DNA of 64,000 nucleotides from Chondrosia reniformis (GCA_947172415.1 OX359194.1:2542001-2606000); one strand, 5' to 3'; shown: positions 1 through 11,285, numbered from the stretch's first letter. Made by a program: numbers and translations. The notes: generated by a model from the sequence alone, not told the origin.

Positions 1-229
1 ACAAATGGCTAAAAACGCACTCCTTGTACCCACCTTTTGTAGGGCCAAAAAACGGACTCCCTGTAATACCAAAAAACACACCCCCAGGAGTCTGTTTTTG
101 GTATATATTTCCAGGAGCCAATAGACTTCATCCTAGAACATTTTTGGAGATGGACCGGAGATGGATCTGCCACCTGTGGATTGGAAGTTCTGGAGAAGGG
201 AAGTAAAATCAAATGGTTAGTTGACCTGA

Positions 230-820
230 GGAAGACTCTAAAGGAACTGGGATGGGGAAATGTATAGTAGGGACAGAGGTGGGGAATATGTCTGTAGGGT
301 AGAAGGGGCAGATGATTGATTGTAGTGTCTGGAGAGCGGTGAAGGCTAGATGGAAGGCAGACCTGGAGAAGAAACCGATCACGAAGTGTTGAGGGAGATT
401 GCAAGGGGAGATTATCCCAGATATGAGCTATAGATGTAGGTAATAAGAGGCTGAGAAGGATGCTGACCAAGCTTAGGGTAGGTATACAGCTAGCTAGCTG
501 AAGGAGGAGACAGGAAGATGGAGTGGTCTACCCAGAGAAGAAAGAACATGCCCTATATGCATGTTCTGTTCCAGGGATTGAGGATGTAGAACACTTCATT
601 CTAAAGTGTGAGCTCTGTAGAGGAACAGAAGGATCTCTTCTTGTTGTTACAGAGATTAGGGATGGAGGTGGAGCAGCAGGAAGACATTCAGAAGATAGCA
701 TCCATATTGCAAGTGGCAGCGAAAGAGAAGGAGTAGCAAGAATGATAGAAAAGATGTGTTCCAGTGTCAGACATAGCTACTGTCATCTTGTACTTGTTAT
801 AATGTGTTTGTTTGTTTAAT
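230..820 (+). mobile_element. Decayed LINE tail (reverse-transcriptase C-terminal region), copy A
   Basis: The + strand keeps broken reading frames that look like the end of a non-LTR retrotransposon polyprotein. A basic stretch (KRLRRMLTKLRVG) is followed by a Cys/His segment (EDVEHFILKCELC), a pattern common downstream of the RT domain in LINEs. Stops interrupt the frame near 500, so it is dead. The block recurs almost base for base at 23050-23640, ahead of the third oxidase copy, so it travelled with the segmental duplication. The exact LINE clade cannot be told. The first 230 bases belong to the same duplicated block but show nothing I recognise. Confidence 0.5.
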
Positions 821-859
821 TTGCAACACTTTTAACATTTTACATTCTTGTACGTATAT

Positions 860-1095
860 AGTGCTGCAAACTTAGGGTAGCCTATATAGTTCGGATAATT
901 AATTACGATTTAGAACTTGTATCTGCCTGTAATAGTGTATATGTTCGCATGTTAGCGCAAAAAAGGAGAAGAACCACTTTGATAACCTCGCAGAACATCG
1001 AAACACGTTTTGGCATTTAGAACGATATGACGATATGCAAATAGTCGATGCATCGAGTAGAATAGGGCTGCCATGATTTTTTTGGCCAACCCTAG
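860..1095. repeat. Dispersed non-coding repeat R2 ending in a small hairpin
   Basis: This segment shares runs such as GTTCGCATGTTAGCGC and GAACATCGAAACACGTTTT with 30640-30990, and is duplicated at 23680-23925. It ends in a hairpin whose arms read TAGGGCTGCC and GGCCAACCCTA. Similar ends occur at 52405, 54825 and 21455, so these look like termini of one transposon-derived family. No coding potential is seen. Confidence 0.55.
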
Positions 1096-1201
1096 CTTCA
1101 TGATAGTATTACATTTAAACTAAGTCAATAATTATCACCCTTTTGATAACCCATGCACAAAGGCTCTTTGTCATCAGGTTCTAAAACAGCTCAGAGCTGT
1201 G

Positions 1202-2701
1202 ATGGTGGTCTCCATATGTACAGTCACGCTAATGCTGCTAGCACTGTTTCAAGTTGGACTCCTTCAGGATTTGCAATGTAGCGAGTTAGACACCGATGTG
1301 TTGATCGTTGGAGCGGGTCTGGCTGGTATTCAGGCTGGTAGGAGGCTGTCTAGACGTTTCGACGACTTCATTATACTAGAGGGGCAGAACGACATCGGGG
1401 GACGCATAAAAAATGTTCCGTTTCACGGAGCATCGATTGAAGTGGGGGCTAACTGGATTCAAGGATCTCGAGAAGATGGTGACGAAGGCCATCGCAGGAG
1501 GAATCCAATCCTTCATTTGAGGGATCGTTTCGGACTTCGTGGTAACTTCACCGATTACGATGATCTAACAATGTACGTCAGCAACGGCGAGATTCCGTCG
1601 GACGAGATAGTTGATGAGTATTTTGAGGAACTAGAAAGCATTGTAGAACATTTAGAAGAGAACCTAGCAGATAGCCCCTCGGCGAGACATCTCTCTATAC
1701 GACAGGCACTTCAGAGACAGAATTGGCGTCCAATATTTGAAGAATATGTCCTTAACGGCACAGCAAAATTTGATTTGGAAGCAATTAGATTGTTCGTTGA
1801 ATGGTTGGAATTTGACTTTTGTTCCGCAGAGAGCCCAATGGGTACTTCGCTTTTCTACACTCTTCCACTGAGGACATATACACACTATGGTGAAGACGAT
1901 TTCTTCGTTGCAGATCCGGATGGCTACAACAAGATTGTTAAAGGAATAGCAAATATATATCTAAGGCCCGATTATAACTCAGATCCACGATTGCACTTGA
2001 ATGAAGTAGTGACCACAATTGAACGGTCAGATTCCTGCGTATGCGCTTCTACTAATGTTGGTCGTTACTGTGCCAAGTACTTGATTTATACCGGCAGTCT
2101 TGGAACTTTGCAACAAAAAACTGTCAACTTTGAACCTGATTTACCAGTTGAAAAATGGAATGCCATCAATTCATTCACAATGGCATTATACTTGAAGATA
2201 TTTGTCTACTTTGACATAGCTGATGATGAGATATTTTGGGATAACACAGAATTTGTCGGAATTGCATCAACAGCTCGAGGCTATTATCCAGTATTTGAAC
2301 CCTTTAACGCTGGAAACGGAAGATTCTACCCAAACAATACTAAGATATTACTCTTTACAGCAACTGGTACAGAAGCTAAGCGTATATCACTCCAAGATCC
2401 AGTGGATACCATTGAAGAAATCTATGCGGTTCTTCAAGAAATTTATGGTGATAAAGCTAGAAAGCCTTCTGATATAATAATTCCGGATTGGTATAAAAAT
2501 CCATTGTTTCATGGTGCTTTTACTGTCTGGCCTCCAACATCAACACTTGCAACTTTTAAAAGATTGGGAAAGAATGAAGGCCGTGTCTATTTTGGTGGGG
2601 AACATACTGATAGCAAATATTATGGCTTTGTTCATGGTGCTTTTGAATCTGGGAGAAGAGTAGGCAAGCAGGTTGCTATGGCATTACAAAAAAACATGTA
2701 G
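1202..2701 (+). CDS. Secreted FAD-dependent polyamine/amine oxidase-like protein, copy A (499 aa)
   Basis: This is a flavin amine oxidase of the polyamine-oxidase type. Such enzymes oxidise polyamines to an aldehyde, an amine or diamine, and H2O2. The ATG at 1202 opens a hydrophobic signal peptide (LMLLALFQVGLL) ending near residue 25. The FAD Rossmann motif follows (VLIVGAGLAGIQAG, about 33-46), then the E-x-GGR stretch (EGQNDIGGRI) and GANWIQGS. The C-terminal FAD signature is GRVYFGGEHT...YGFVHGAFESG. A lysine in YLKIFVYF sits where maize PAO has its flavin-proximal lysine. Length matches the family (about 500 aa), with no introns across 1.5 kb. Convergent with the FERM-RING gene downstream. 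Family is clear; the substrate is not. Confidence 0.9.
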   Translation: MVVSICTVTLMLLALFQVGLLQDLQCSELDTDVLIVGAGLAGIQAGRRLSRRFDDFIILEGQNDIGGRIKNVPFHGASIEVGANWIQGSREDGDEGHRRRNPILHLRDRFGLRGNFTDYDDLTMYVSNGEIPSDEIVDEYFEELESIVEHLEENLADSPSARHLSIRQALQRQNWRPIFEEYVLNGTAKFDLEAIRLFVEWLEFDFCSAESPMGTSLFYTLPLRTYTHYGEDDFFVADPDGYNKIVKGIANIYLRPDYNSDPRLHLNEVVTTIERSDSCVCASTNVGRYCAKYLIYTGSLGTLQQKTVNFEPDLPVEKWNAINSFTMALYLKIFVYFDIADDEIFWDNTEFVGIASTARGYYPVFEPFNAGNGRFYPNNTKILLFTATGTEAKRISLQDPVDTIEEIYAVLQEIYGDKARKPSDIIIPDWYKNPLFHGAFTVWPPTSTLATFKRLGKNEGRVYFGGEHTDSKYYGFVHGAFESGRRVGKQVAMALQKNM

Positions 2702-3431
2702 AATCAAACAGTTCTGGACCCTCTATACCTGATGGTGATAATTTATGGCTATAAAAATAATAGGTACTATACGTAATAATAGTAGACACATAGATTATAA
2801 ATTCTCTAGATTGATTTAATAATCAAAATTTCTAAAACTCATTGAAAATGTTTCATACATGTCTGTGAATGCTGACACCAAGTTTAAGCTTCATAATTTT
2901 CCCATGCATTGAACGGAGTTACAGCACAAAATGTACTTGAAAAAGGACTGGTTTACAAATTTGATGTAGAATTAATATCAAGTGATTCTATCATAAGATT
3001 TATCAGAACACAAGTTAAAAAAACGCTTTTACATGCATGGGGCCCAGGCTACGGCCAACTAGAAACACATAGAGACAGTCCAGAACACTGCTATTAGTTA
3101 TTAAAGAAGTATAGACCTTTTTTACAGCACTTAAGAATGAATGTGGCTGGTTATAAATGTTGATATTGGATCCGAAACACTTCTAGAATCTGATCTTCAT
3201 GATACCAGAAAAGCATTATTTATGCATATAATTTTGCAGCCCATGTCATCTATATATCAAAACTCAAGCTTGCAGTTCTCAGTAATAAATTCAATACATG
3301 CAGCATGCATGTGTATTATACAAACACAATAATTAATATAATTGTATATACGTATATACATGCACAATAATAATTGTATATATTCAATTCCTGCTTATAT
3401 ATAGTTAATGCAGGGATATATAGTAATATTG
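2702..3431. other. Convergent 3' region between oxidase A and FERM-RING A
   Basis: AT-rich spacer that probably holds both 3' UTRs. It is conserved in copies B (15327-16050) and C (25538-26297) apart from small indels. A 62-codon open frame at 2909-3097 is broken by a base change and by indels in the other copies, so I do not call it a gene. Confidence 0.5.
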
Positions 3432-4929
3432 TCACTGAAACACTTCAACAGTATGGGTGATGACAGCTCGGCATACTGGACATTCAGTTAATTTTTCTGC
3501 ACATTCTTGACAAGTGATGTAATGTCCACAGGGACAGAAGGTGACATTGGTGAATCGGTCCATGCAGACCTTACAAATAAAATTTTCGTTAATCTTTTCC
3601 ACAAAGGGACGAACAACATTGAGTGATTCCTTAGTCAAGCCACTAATGTTTGTTTTCTTCTTATTCCCTTTAGTGTGACCCTTTCCATACCTTTTTACAT
3701 AATATTTCTTTGCTGATTTGTTTTTACTGAGAAGGGATGACTTTTCTGTACCCTCATGGTCAAAGTTATTTGCACAGAATTCATCATATGTTTTTTCATT
3801 ATTCACATCACTCAGGGACATTGATCTTTCAATGTCCCTGGTCTCTTTTCTTTTAAACAATGGATGGTCATAAGAACTTTCTGAAGAGGCTGATACAGAG
3901 CTGTCTGATGGGGTCTGTAATATAGAGGTGATAAAGTTCTCAACCGAGGGTGAAAAACACCTCCAGAGGGGTTGATGAGTTGATTTGGGAGTCTCTTGGG
4001 TTTTCATGTCAGAAGTCATACTTGACAGAGCCACTAGCTCCCCATCTAAGGTCGGCTGTCTAGCAATGATTTCGCCCTCATTATGTCCAGGTACATCAGT
4101 TTGTGACTGTATCTGAAACTGCTGTGATCGGGTACGATGGGGTCTATGTGACTGTCCACGGAAGTTCTCTAGTGAAAGTTCACTTGTAGGATTAGCATCT
4201 CCAGAGACATCATCTCTTGTGTGTGCTCGTGGGTGTAAAACACGGTTCCTCCATCTACGCAGACTACTTTCCCTGAATTGTATTAGAGCAGTGAGGATTT
4301 GCATTTAATGCAATATACTTTCTATATAATTTGTAGCATCCATTTGGACTCATATCATATGGGTCAACGTAGTATATAAAAATTGCCAAAAGAGGCATAT
4401 TTTGAACATTTTTAATATGTGTATGAAGTCATAACACCAGCATACTAATTATACTTCTTACGGTGTAATAAAATAGGAGATGTAAACTGTATAATTCCGG
4501 GATCCTAAATAATCATCCTCAACTTGCCTTGGTCGCTGAAAGGCGGTCTCAATTTCAATCAATGATGGATGTACTTCTGCATGACCTGCACCATGATGTA
4601 CAGGATTGGTAGGGTCTTCCCCATTCATACTGGCACCAACAGCTGGCTGACTCTGAACAGAAGAGCTGTCTGAATCAATTTCACTGGCAACACGCTCAAC
4701 ATGTCTTAGTGTCAAAGGAAGCTGGTGTAATTTCCTCCAGTGGTATTGGTAGGACTCAGCTTTGGTACGAAGCAGATCAAAGTGGTATCGCTTGTCCAGT
4801 GGTTTGTGAAAAATGGCCTAAAAATTGTTAAATTTTAAATTTCTTATTACATATTGATATATACATTTACCTTATTGATTATATATACGTACGTACGTAT
4901 ATGGATGCATTTTACAACATGATACAGCT

Positions 4930-5025
4930 ACTTTAGAGTAAAAGGCCTAGGCCTATAGGGAACTAAACTATTGGATGAGGATACAGAGGTTTCTCCTCCT
5001 AATTCTCTTCTTCTCCACTGAGCCA
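4930..5025. repeat. Intronic dispersed repeat R3 (copy in FERM-RING A)
   Basis: Core pattern: CTTTAGAGTAAAAGGCC, then GGGAACTAAAC, GGATGAGGATACAGAGG and a TTCTCCTCC/TTCTTCTCC pyrimidine tract. Related copies lie at 17530-17630, 27780-27875, 33160-33350, 44810-45010 and 62270-62385, mostly inside introns of genes on the - strand. Confidence 0.6.
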
Positions 5026-6204
5026 TATACGTATCGGGCTATATACACCTACTGTAGATGTATATACCTAGCTTATGCATATGAATTCGAATTTTCCTTG
5101 TATATTTCTTTATGATAAATATATCAGGAACAAACAGGCCTTGCACACTTGCATACATTTACTGACCCTCTTCATTTTCTTGTAAAGTGATTCACTATCG
5201 TAATGCTCCAACACTCTGTAGTCTACAGCTTTTTGTGTATAGAAAGTGTGGTCTTCTGTCATATACCTGAACATCTGATAGGCTTGCTTATGATTCATAG
5301 TCCTATATATACATACAATGCATATAGTGTATATGTACGTATACAAGTATTATATATATAAAGCATAAAAATACGCACATATAATATAGTATGCAATATG
5401 CAAATATACGTATACAAGTACATCAATATACGTATATATTATGCTGTTATGTAGTATGTAGTTAATATAACTAAAAAAACCTAACTACGTATATATTATC
5501 TAAACCCTTATCAGTTAATGTCACTATCATTCCATGGAACCTTGTATATATATGTTCCTGATTATTTCTGTACCAGGACAAGGATTATTAACAAACAGTT
5601 AAAGCATGCAATTCTCTGCACCAACCAAAATGATAAACTGCAGTCAATTAGCTCCAATCCTCCAGATTCACCAATCCTACTTGTTTTGAACTTTATTTTC
5701 CATTTTGAATTGCAGTAACTTGCTTCCATTAGCAGTTGATATGGAATCCTAATTATAAAGACATACAGGAAGGTACATTATACTGTACAGTGGTATACAT
5801 ACATGTACGTATATAGATGTATATAGTATATATATGTGTACAACCATTATTTATATTTATTTGCAGTCTACATATACATACGTACGTACATAAATACAGT
5901 AAAAATATGTAGTAGCTAACTATATAGCTGCATGTGGTACACTGTTAATCATACCTTTGGGGTAGCTCAATACCAGACAGATCTCTGATTCTCACAGATT
6001 TACCTCCAATTCCAATTTTGGCCAAGGTACCAGATGATGCTTTCACATAAAAGGTTCTTACACCATAATCATCTAGAGCAGACACCTCCTTGAGAAACAT
6101 ATATAATCTTAGCATTTTCTTCACTGAGACCTGTAAACATGTATTCAGTTAAGTGAGAATGCAGTAGTATTGTACTTTAATAATGATAGATGATATATAC
6201 ATAT

Positions 6205-6430
6205 ATTGAGCATTAGTACGTATATTGAGCATTAATAAGTACATAAATTCAATGAGTTTACTGGACATTTCAACCCAGAGGTTTTCATCAGTACTATGAT
6301 GAGGAGAGTTACAGAACCAGAGGAAGTGTAACAAGTTAGCAAGACAGGTTCTGTAAACTCACTTCATCATATTACTGATGAAGACCGAGCATACATCAAA
6401 TTTATGTTACCGATGCTCAATAAATCATAT
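6205..6430. repeat. Fold-back element with CTGATGA hairpin core (copy in FERM-RING A intron)
   Basis: Two opposed, partly degraded copies of the fold-back core lie here. One is on the - strand (CTGATGAAAACCTCTGGGTT then GAAA), the other on the + strand near 6373 (CTGATGAAGACC). Flanking arms around TAAATTCAATG and AAATTTATG are roughly inverted. The same element is in copy C at 29035-29260. Confidence 0.5.
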
Positions 6431-7606
6431 GGATTACTTGTGGTTTCCTTATCAGCCGATATATATGGAAACTGTGCCTAAATTGATTTTCAAAGTACCT
6501 TTTAATTGCTTATGCTCTATGCCTATCCTCCTAGGGTAGCCATCTTTCCAATTAGCAAAGTATTCTGGATATACAAGGGGAGCTGCTCCATGTCGGGATG
6601 GTGCATCACCCATTTCACTCTGTGCCATGAGACTGCCAATAAGGCCTACTTTACCCTCTGGTACCCTGATATCTCCATTTTTTAAATCTGCCTTCAACTG
6701 AAGGTAGAATAGATTCCTATAATAGAGGATTAGAAACATATACGTATGTATACTAACATACCAACATATGTAGCCACTGATTAACTGCATTATATGTGTA
6801 CAGATTTAAAATTTTGTATAATTTGACCATGTTAATGATTCTACAGGTAGTATATGTAATTGACTGTACTTGGTTGATTTCTGGATTAAGCTTTCTAATG
6901 GAACGTAAAATTTGACTTTCAAGTCAAACATATATGGCCGTTTTCTGCCGTTCATCTGTTTTCTTAAGGTGACCCTTCTATTGATCCATACTTCACCAAA
7001 CTTTTCATGAATAACAATCCCAAAATAGTCAGTTTCCACAATTCCCATAATATCACAAACCTGCACATATAGAGCATAAATTCATACATGTGTAGGGACA
7101 TATAGGAGAAGAGAAAACTATCTTGAGTGTACTCTGTAACTAGTTACCAGAATCACTAACTATTCTCATTAATTTTGTATGTTAAAATTTAATAGAAATC
7201 TGCCGTCCTTTCCCTGAGACTCATAAAGAGTCAAACTATAATGGCCACGTACCAGATAGCTATACATGTCATAGGTAATCTATCTAATTTTAGCATCTAA
7301 ATCTAGAGACATTTCTTGAAAAAAAACAAACTGCTTCTCTAGTAGATGCTCGAAAAGTTAGAAGATGGACCATCTCAAAGATAAGATGGCCGTAGTTAAT
7401 AATTAATTATTGCATGTTAGTGTAAATAGGATACTAACTTCCCACTACATAACTCTACAGTTTTAATATATAGTCCTATATTTGGATATACTTCCGTACA
7501 TAGTAGGTATATGAACCGTATATATAGGAAAATGGCCCGACTATGTGGCCATGGGACTGTGCGTATATATATGGATATCCAAAAACCACATTCCACATAT
7601 GAGCAG

Positions 7607-7614
7607 TATAAATA
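7607..7614 (+). promoter_or_regulatory. TATA box of collagen gene 1
   Basis: TATAAATA inside a block (CAGTATAAATACTAGTCCAC) repeated in the same position upstream of all four collagen genes in this window, about 100 bp before the ATG. Conservation in four paralogues supports a core promoter, although recent common ancestry would also explain it. Confidence 0.6.
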
Positions 7615-7714
7615 CTAGTCCACTATCATTCTCAATCAGTAGAGCAGCTAGCTGATCTTGGAGAAACTGAAATACTACCTGAGATATCTGAGCCAATCTC
7701 CCTGTAGCTACAAG

Positions 7715-8758
7715 ATGTTTCTACTAACTATACTAGTTTTGACTGCTAATGTTGGTGCTCATGATCAGTGTAATGGGGGAAACTCAACATACTGTGACTA
7801 TCAATCACTGTGTATCATTCCTGGTCCTCCTGGTCCACCCGGTCCACCCGGTCCTCCTGGTCCTCCTGGTATGTCTGATCACTGTTCAGCTACCACAGTC
7901 ACTGAAACAGTTTGTATAACTGAGACTGCTACTAGCACTACCTACTTACCTTCACCAAGTCCTTCTCCATGTCCTTCACCAAGTCCTTCTCCATCAAGTT
8001 CTCCTTGTTTAGGTTCCAGACCAGACCATCCTGCTTCTTCCTGCAATGTTATATACCAGAACAATAACCGTTGTCCTTCTGATCTCTATTGGATCTCGAC
8101 TAAATCATTTCCTCAACAAGTCTACTGTGATATGGATACCACAGCATGTGGAGTGAGAGGAGTCATGCGAATAGCTTATTTAAATACAAATGTATCAGAT
8201 ACCTGTCCAAGTAGTCTTACTAAATATGAGGCTAATGGTAAAACTATGTGTGGCAGACATAACCCCACTCTTGCCACTCAATCATGTAATTCAGTATATT
8301 ACCCCTCGAATGGTGTAGAGTACAGTAATATCTGTGGTAGAGCAGTGGGGTATGCTTATAGTGGCGGGAACACATGTGCATTTTACTGGAGTCGTAGTAA
8401 TCCTTCAATCAACAATCTCTATGCATCTGGTGTCACAATAACAAGAGGTCCTTCTAATGATCGTACTCATGTCTGGACTTATGCTAGTGGTTATAGAGAC
8501 AACCCAACTAATCATTGTAACTGTCCTTGTGCTCCAGGTGGAACTGCTGCTCCCAGTTTTGTTGGAAACAACTATTTCTGTGAATCAGCCACAAAATCCT
8601 CACCTGAATATCAATGGTACACTGACTACACAATGTGGCAAGGCAATTGTTATGAAGGTAGCAACTGTTGCCCCGACGATGGAAGACCATGGTTTAAGGT
8701 AGATCTTAACAGTCCTATATATTACTCAAGATATAGAAGTACGCTGGTGTGGATTTAA
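7715..8758 (+). CDS. Small spongin-type (short-chain C4-like) collagen 1, C-terminus frameshifted (347 aa)
   Basis: Predicted secreted matrix protein. From the ATG at 7715 the order is: signal peptide (MFLLTILVLTANVGA); a short Cys segment; six Gly-Pro-Pro-type triplets (about residues 35-53); a Thr-rich linker with Cys; a Pro-Ser repeat; a segment with CDMDTTACGVRG; and the Cys-rich domain seen in sponge short-chain C4-like collagens (VWTYASGYRD, PSFVGNNYFCES, WQGNCYEGSNCC). The open frame continues upstream to 7658 without an ATG, and the signal peptide decides the start. Compared with collagen 2, four extra bases near 8715-8730 shift the frame, replacing the conserved DIEVRWC...ELIF-like ending with about a dozen unrelated residues. 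It may be a failing copy. Single exon. Confidence 0.75.
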   Translation: MFLLTILVLTANVGAHDQCNGGNSTYCDYQSLCIIPGPPGPPGPPGPPGPPGMSDHCSATTVTETVCITETATSTTYLPSPSPSPCPSPSPSPSSSPCLGSRPDHPASSCNVIYQNNNRCPSDLYWISTKSFPQQVYCDMDTTACGVRGVMRIAYLNTNVSDTCPSSLTKYEANGKTMCGRHNPTLATQSCNSVYYPSNGVEYSNICGRAVGYAYSGGNTCAFYWSRSNPSINNLYASGVTITRGPSNDRTHVWTYASGYRDNPTNHCNCPCAPGGTAAPSFVGNNYFCESATKSSPEYQWYTDYTMWQGNCYEGSNCCPDDGRPWFKVDLNSPIYYSRYRSTLVWI

Positions 8759-8957
8759 AACAACTAACCTCATTGACAACATTGCAACAGAGAAGTTGGA
8801 GATTTTTGTATACTAATAAGAGAAGAAGTTAATTATACACTCTCATTTTCATTCAAATCTAAGATTAACTATATAGTAAACAGATCTAGAAGTTGTGGTT
8901 AACCAGATTATATCTGACTCACATGCAATTTAAAATTACAATTGCACTCAATGTCAA

Positions 8958-8963
8958 ATAAAT
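8958..8963 (+). terminator. Poly(A) signal of collagen 1 (AATAAA)
   Basis: AATAAA in the context TGTCAAATAAATTAG, about 200 bp after the stop. The same context follows collagen 2 near 20300. Approximate placement. Confidence 0.4.
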
Positions 8964-9225
8964 TAGATCTGCATGAGGGAATTTAGAAGCTATATATTCT
9001 TTTATTAAGTACATTCATATTCAAGTGTATTACCAATCTATCAACAAACAGGCACTACAAACAAGAAGTTACAAGTTAATATTTGCTATGCTATCTTGCT
9101 GCTTGAGTGCCATCGTAACCTCTGTATATACGTAGAATGAATAAAAAATAATATTTAACTATGACTAAAAATAGGCTTAATTATTCAAACATTCATTTTA
9201 GTCAATAAACAATAAATATTCACAT

Positions 9226-9501
9226 ATACTGTAAATCCTTTTATTTAAGCGGGCGGAACCAAAAGTTAGCGAAACTGTATTTTACCCCTCTACATAGCAG
9301 AATTTAATATTAGCAACTTACAAGATGCATGGAAATTTGTTAGTTAATTACAGCAATACAGTAATAAATAATCACAGTATACGTAGTACTTAGTCTAGTA
9401 CTAGTACTATATTTAGCAAACTCTAATTTTAGCAACAGATGTTAAATCGCTAAATTTAATATAGCTAAATTTAATAGCACGCTAATGATTTATAGTATAG
9501 A
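9226..9501. mobile_element. MITE M2 inserted downstream of collagen 1
   Basis: Non-coding element of about 275 bp with inverted ends near TATACTGTAAATCC and its degraded complement ATTTATAGTATA. It contains GGCGGAACCAAAAGTTAGCGAAACTG, also found inverted in a second copy at 49062-49316. The homologous region after collagen 2 (around 20570) lacks it, giving a filled/empty site pair. Confidence 0.7.
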
Positions 9502-9854
9502 GCTTGCACATATCGCAGATCTACTTTGCCATGTAAAATTATATACATATATATATAGTGATACATATAATATACATTACACATATACCCCCAATCAAGT
9601 ATGCTATATATTTCATAGAGGTGAACAAAGATAACATTTCTATTATACTCTTGTATGCAGCAATAGAAGATAACTTTATAGAAATGGTTACAAAGGCTGC
9701 AGTAACAATCTTTGACAGCATTCCTATATAATTTAACCACACATGTACACGCACACAAGAGATTAACCTTGAAAAATTGGTAACTCTTATACGATTTTAC
9801 ATCTACAGTCACTCATATAATACCTTCAGTATCATATCATAATTTAGCTCTGAA

Positions 9855-9985
9855 TCTTACCTCACCCACTTATGTCACTTGAGGAGTGCAAAGGAGAGAT
9901 TCTGTGTCCTACTGAATGAACTTGAGTTTCAGCCATTAGCTCACTGCACTCCTCATGAGACATGAGTGGGTGGGGTAAATCCAGG
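9855..9985. repeat. Inverted-repeat segment related to 61250-61350
   Basis: Arms CACCCACTTATGTCACTTGAGGAG and CTCCTCATGAGACATGAGTGGGTGGGG face each other across about 70 bp. The right arm is nearly the same as at 61310-61340. Read on the - strand both give the peptide LDLPHPLMS, but no convincing gene surrounds them. Confidence 0.45.
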
Positions 9986-10654
9986 GATGATAATATAGTC
10001 TTACATCATATTTGCAATAATTCTTGACACTCTGAAAGTCAGCATAATCACAGTTGCCATGGCCATATGACCCAAGTGTGACAACACCTCCATCAAACTG
10101 GAACACCTAGGAATGACGTTCCACTAGCCATTGGGTGCCTGAACATTAACGAAAATGGATACGACTATCATCATTACTCCATGAAGCTATAGCAAACTTT
10201 ATAGTCCAAATATGTATATATGCTCTGTATTAAGTTAGAGCTAAGTTAAATGATCTATATATAAATATTTAGGATCTTCTGACTCCTAATGCTCTCAGAA
10301 AATGACTAACAATCTAAACCTTCACAAACAGAGTTGCAATGCGTTAAAACTAAAATATGGGTCAGTCTTTCCCTTGAGATTATCGAACAGTGGAGCAAAG
10401 AACAAGGCTAACATCAAGCCTTTAGTGATACAAGAAAATCAGCTTTCTTCTACAAATAAATATTATAACCCTATTCTACTGGATGGTATTTCCGAAGTGG
10501 TTCTGCTTAATTTATTGTCTGAAAAGTTGTAAAAACTGCCATCACTCCCAGCGATATTGATTGTATGATCACGTTTTTCTTTCGATTTTAAATAAATTTA
10601 TAATATAGTAAATCTTAATGTATACAAGTAAATATAAAACATTTACAAAAATGA

Positions 10655-10890
10655 TGTTAGAAGTAGGAATGGCAGTGTTCACTAATACATCTGCAAAATG
10701 TATCAAAACAAGACATATACACTGATTATATGATAAGGCTAATCATGCAGAAGTTGCATATACGTATACTGAAATTTAAGTAACTTAACCATATATATGT
10801 ATACACTTCTGTGTTTGGGCGCACCATGCTGAAGTAGGAATTTCAGTATATATATGCAACTTGTTTCGATACTTTTTGCAAGTTACAAGC
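10655..10890. mobile_element. MITE M1 copy (AGTAGGGATGGC / TGTTTGGGCGCACCAT family)
   Basis: Palindromic non-coding element. Inverted arms include GTATACTGAAATTTAAGT and TTGCATATACGTATACTG, and the centre carries TTCTGTGTTTGGGCGCACCAT. Other members: 13300-13480, 20698-20850, 22445-22615, 29995-30315 and 54434-54660. The stretch 9985-10655 holds one unrecognised 76-codon frame (10302-10532), not called. Confidence 0.55.
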
Positions 10891-11285
10891 TGAAGATATA
10901 TGTATACAACATAGAAGCCATGTATGTGTGTGAATGTAGTGAAGCCTTTAATTATGCATGGTCACACTCAAGGTACATCAGAGACTGCATGACACATATT
11001 TGGATTGTGAAGCCTAGTAAGACCGTGAATGTAGGGTATATTCATCAAATTAAGACTGGCACTTTTTTGGATTATGAAGCCTACTAATGGTCTTACATGA
11101 GAAGGTTTACCAGCTCAAATGACCTTGTAGTCAAGTATCAGTGATCATATATATGTCAGAGAGTTTCTAGACTTGGGTTATAACTTTTGAAAATTTATGA
11201 AGTCACTGCCTAAATATTTGGTCAATCATCAGGACTTTTAGCACACATCTTTGAACAATTGACTTTAAATAGTCAATACAATGTT

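Larger units (their letters stand above)
3432..7060 (-). pseudogene. FERM-RING E3 ligase (MYLIP/IDOL-like), copy A: no exon 1, frameshifted
   Basis: This is a paralogue of the intact gene at 26298-31274. Homologous exons lie at 6870-7060, 6499-6716, 5955-6130, 5626-5748, 5167-5302, 4528-4817 and 3432-4272. The RING exon is intact, with CKVC, CPCGH, CQEC and CPVC as in the MYLIP/MDM2/IAP class. Two defects suggest loss of full-length function. The FERM-C exon is 176 nt against 172 in copy C because of four extra bases near 6101, which shift the frame. The homology to copy C stops near 7155, inside intron 1, so no first exon is present. A shortened protein carrying only the 3' exons remains possible. 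Repeats (fold-back element at 6205-6430) sit in its introns. Confidence 0.75.

Noticed and set aside
9..470. 153-codon - strand frame (also 22826-23203)
   Set aside because: It is antisense to a LINE-derived block, has no recognisable domain, and the duplicate copy breaks the frame by a 4-bp indel.
1664..1885. Antisense frames inside the oxidases and 60-85-codon frames inside the collagens
   Set aside because: Shadows of strongly coding frames, conserved only because the sense frame is duplicated.
2909..3097. 62-codon frame downstream of oxidase A
   Set aside because: Copies B and C carry stops and indels in the same stretch, so there is no sign of coding constraint.
5110..5346. 78-codon - strand frame as a separate small gene (also 17731 and 27966)
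   Set aside because: It is FERM-RING exon 6 plus intron read-through. The part matching MYLIP ends at the GTCAGT donor.
10302..10532. 76-codon + strand frame
   Set aside because: No signal peptide, domain or splice context, and surrounded by MITEs. Could be chance in AT-rich DNA.
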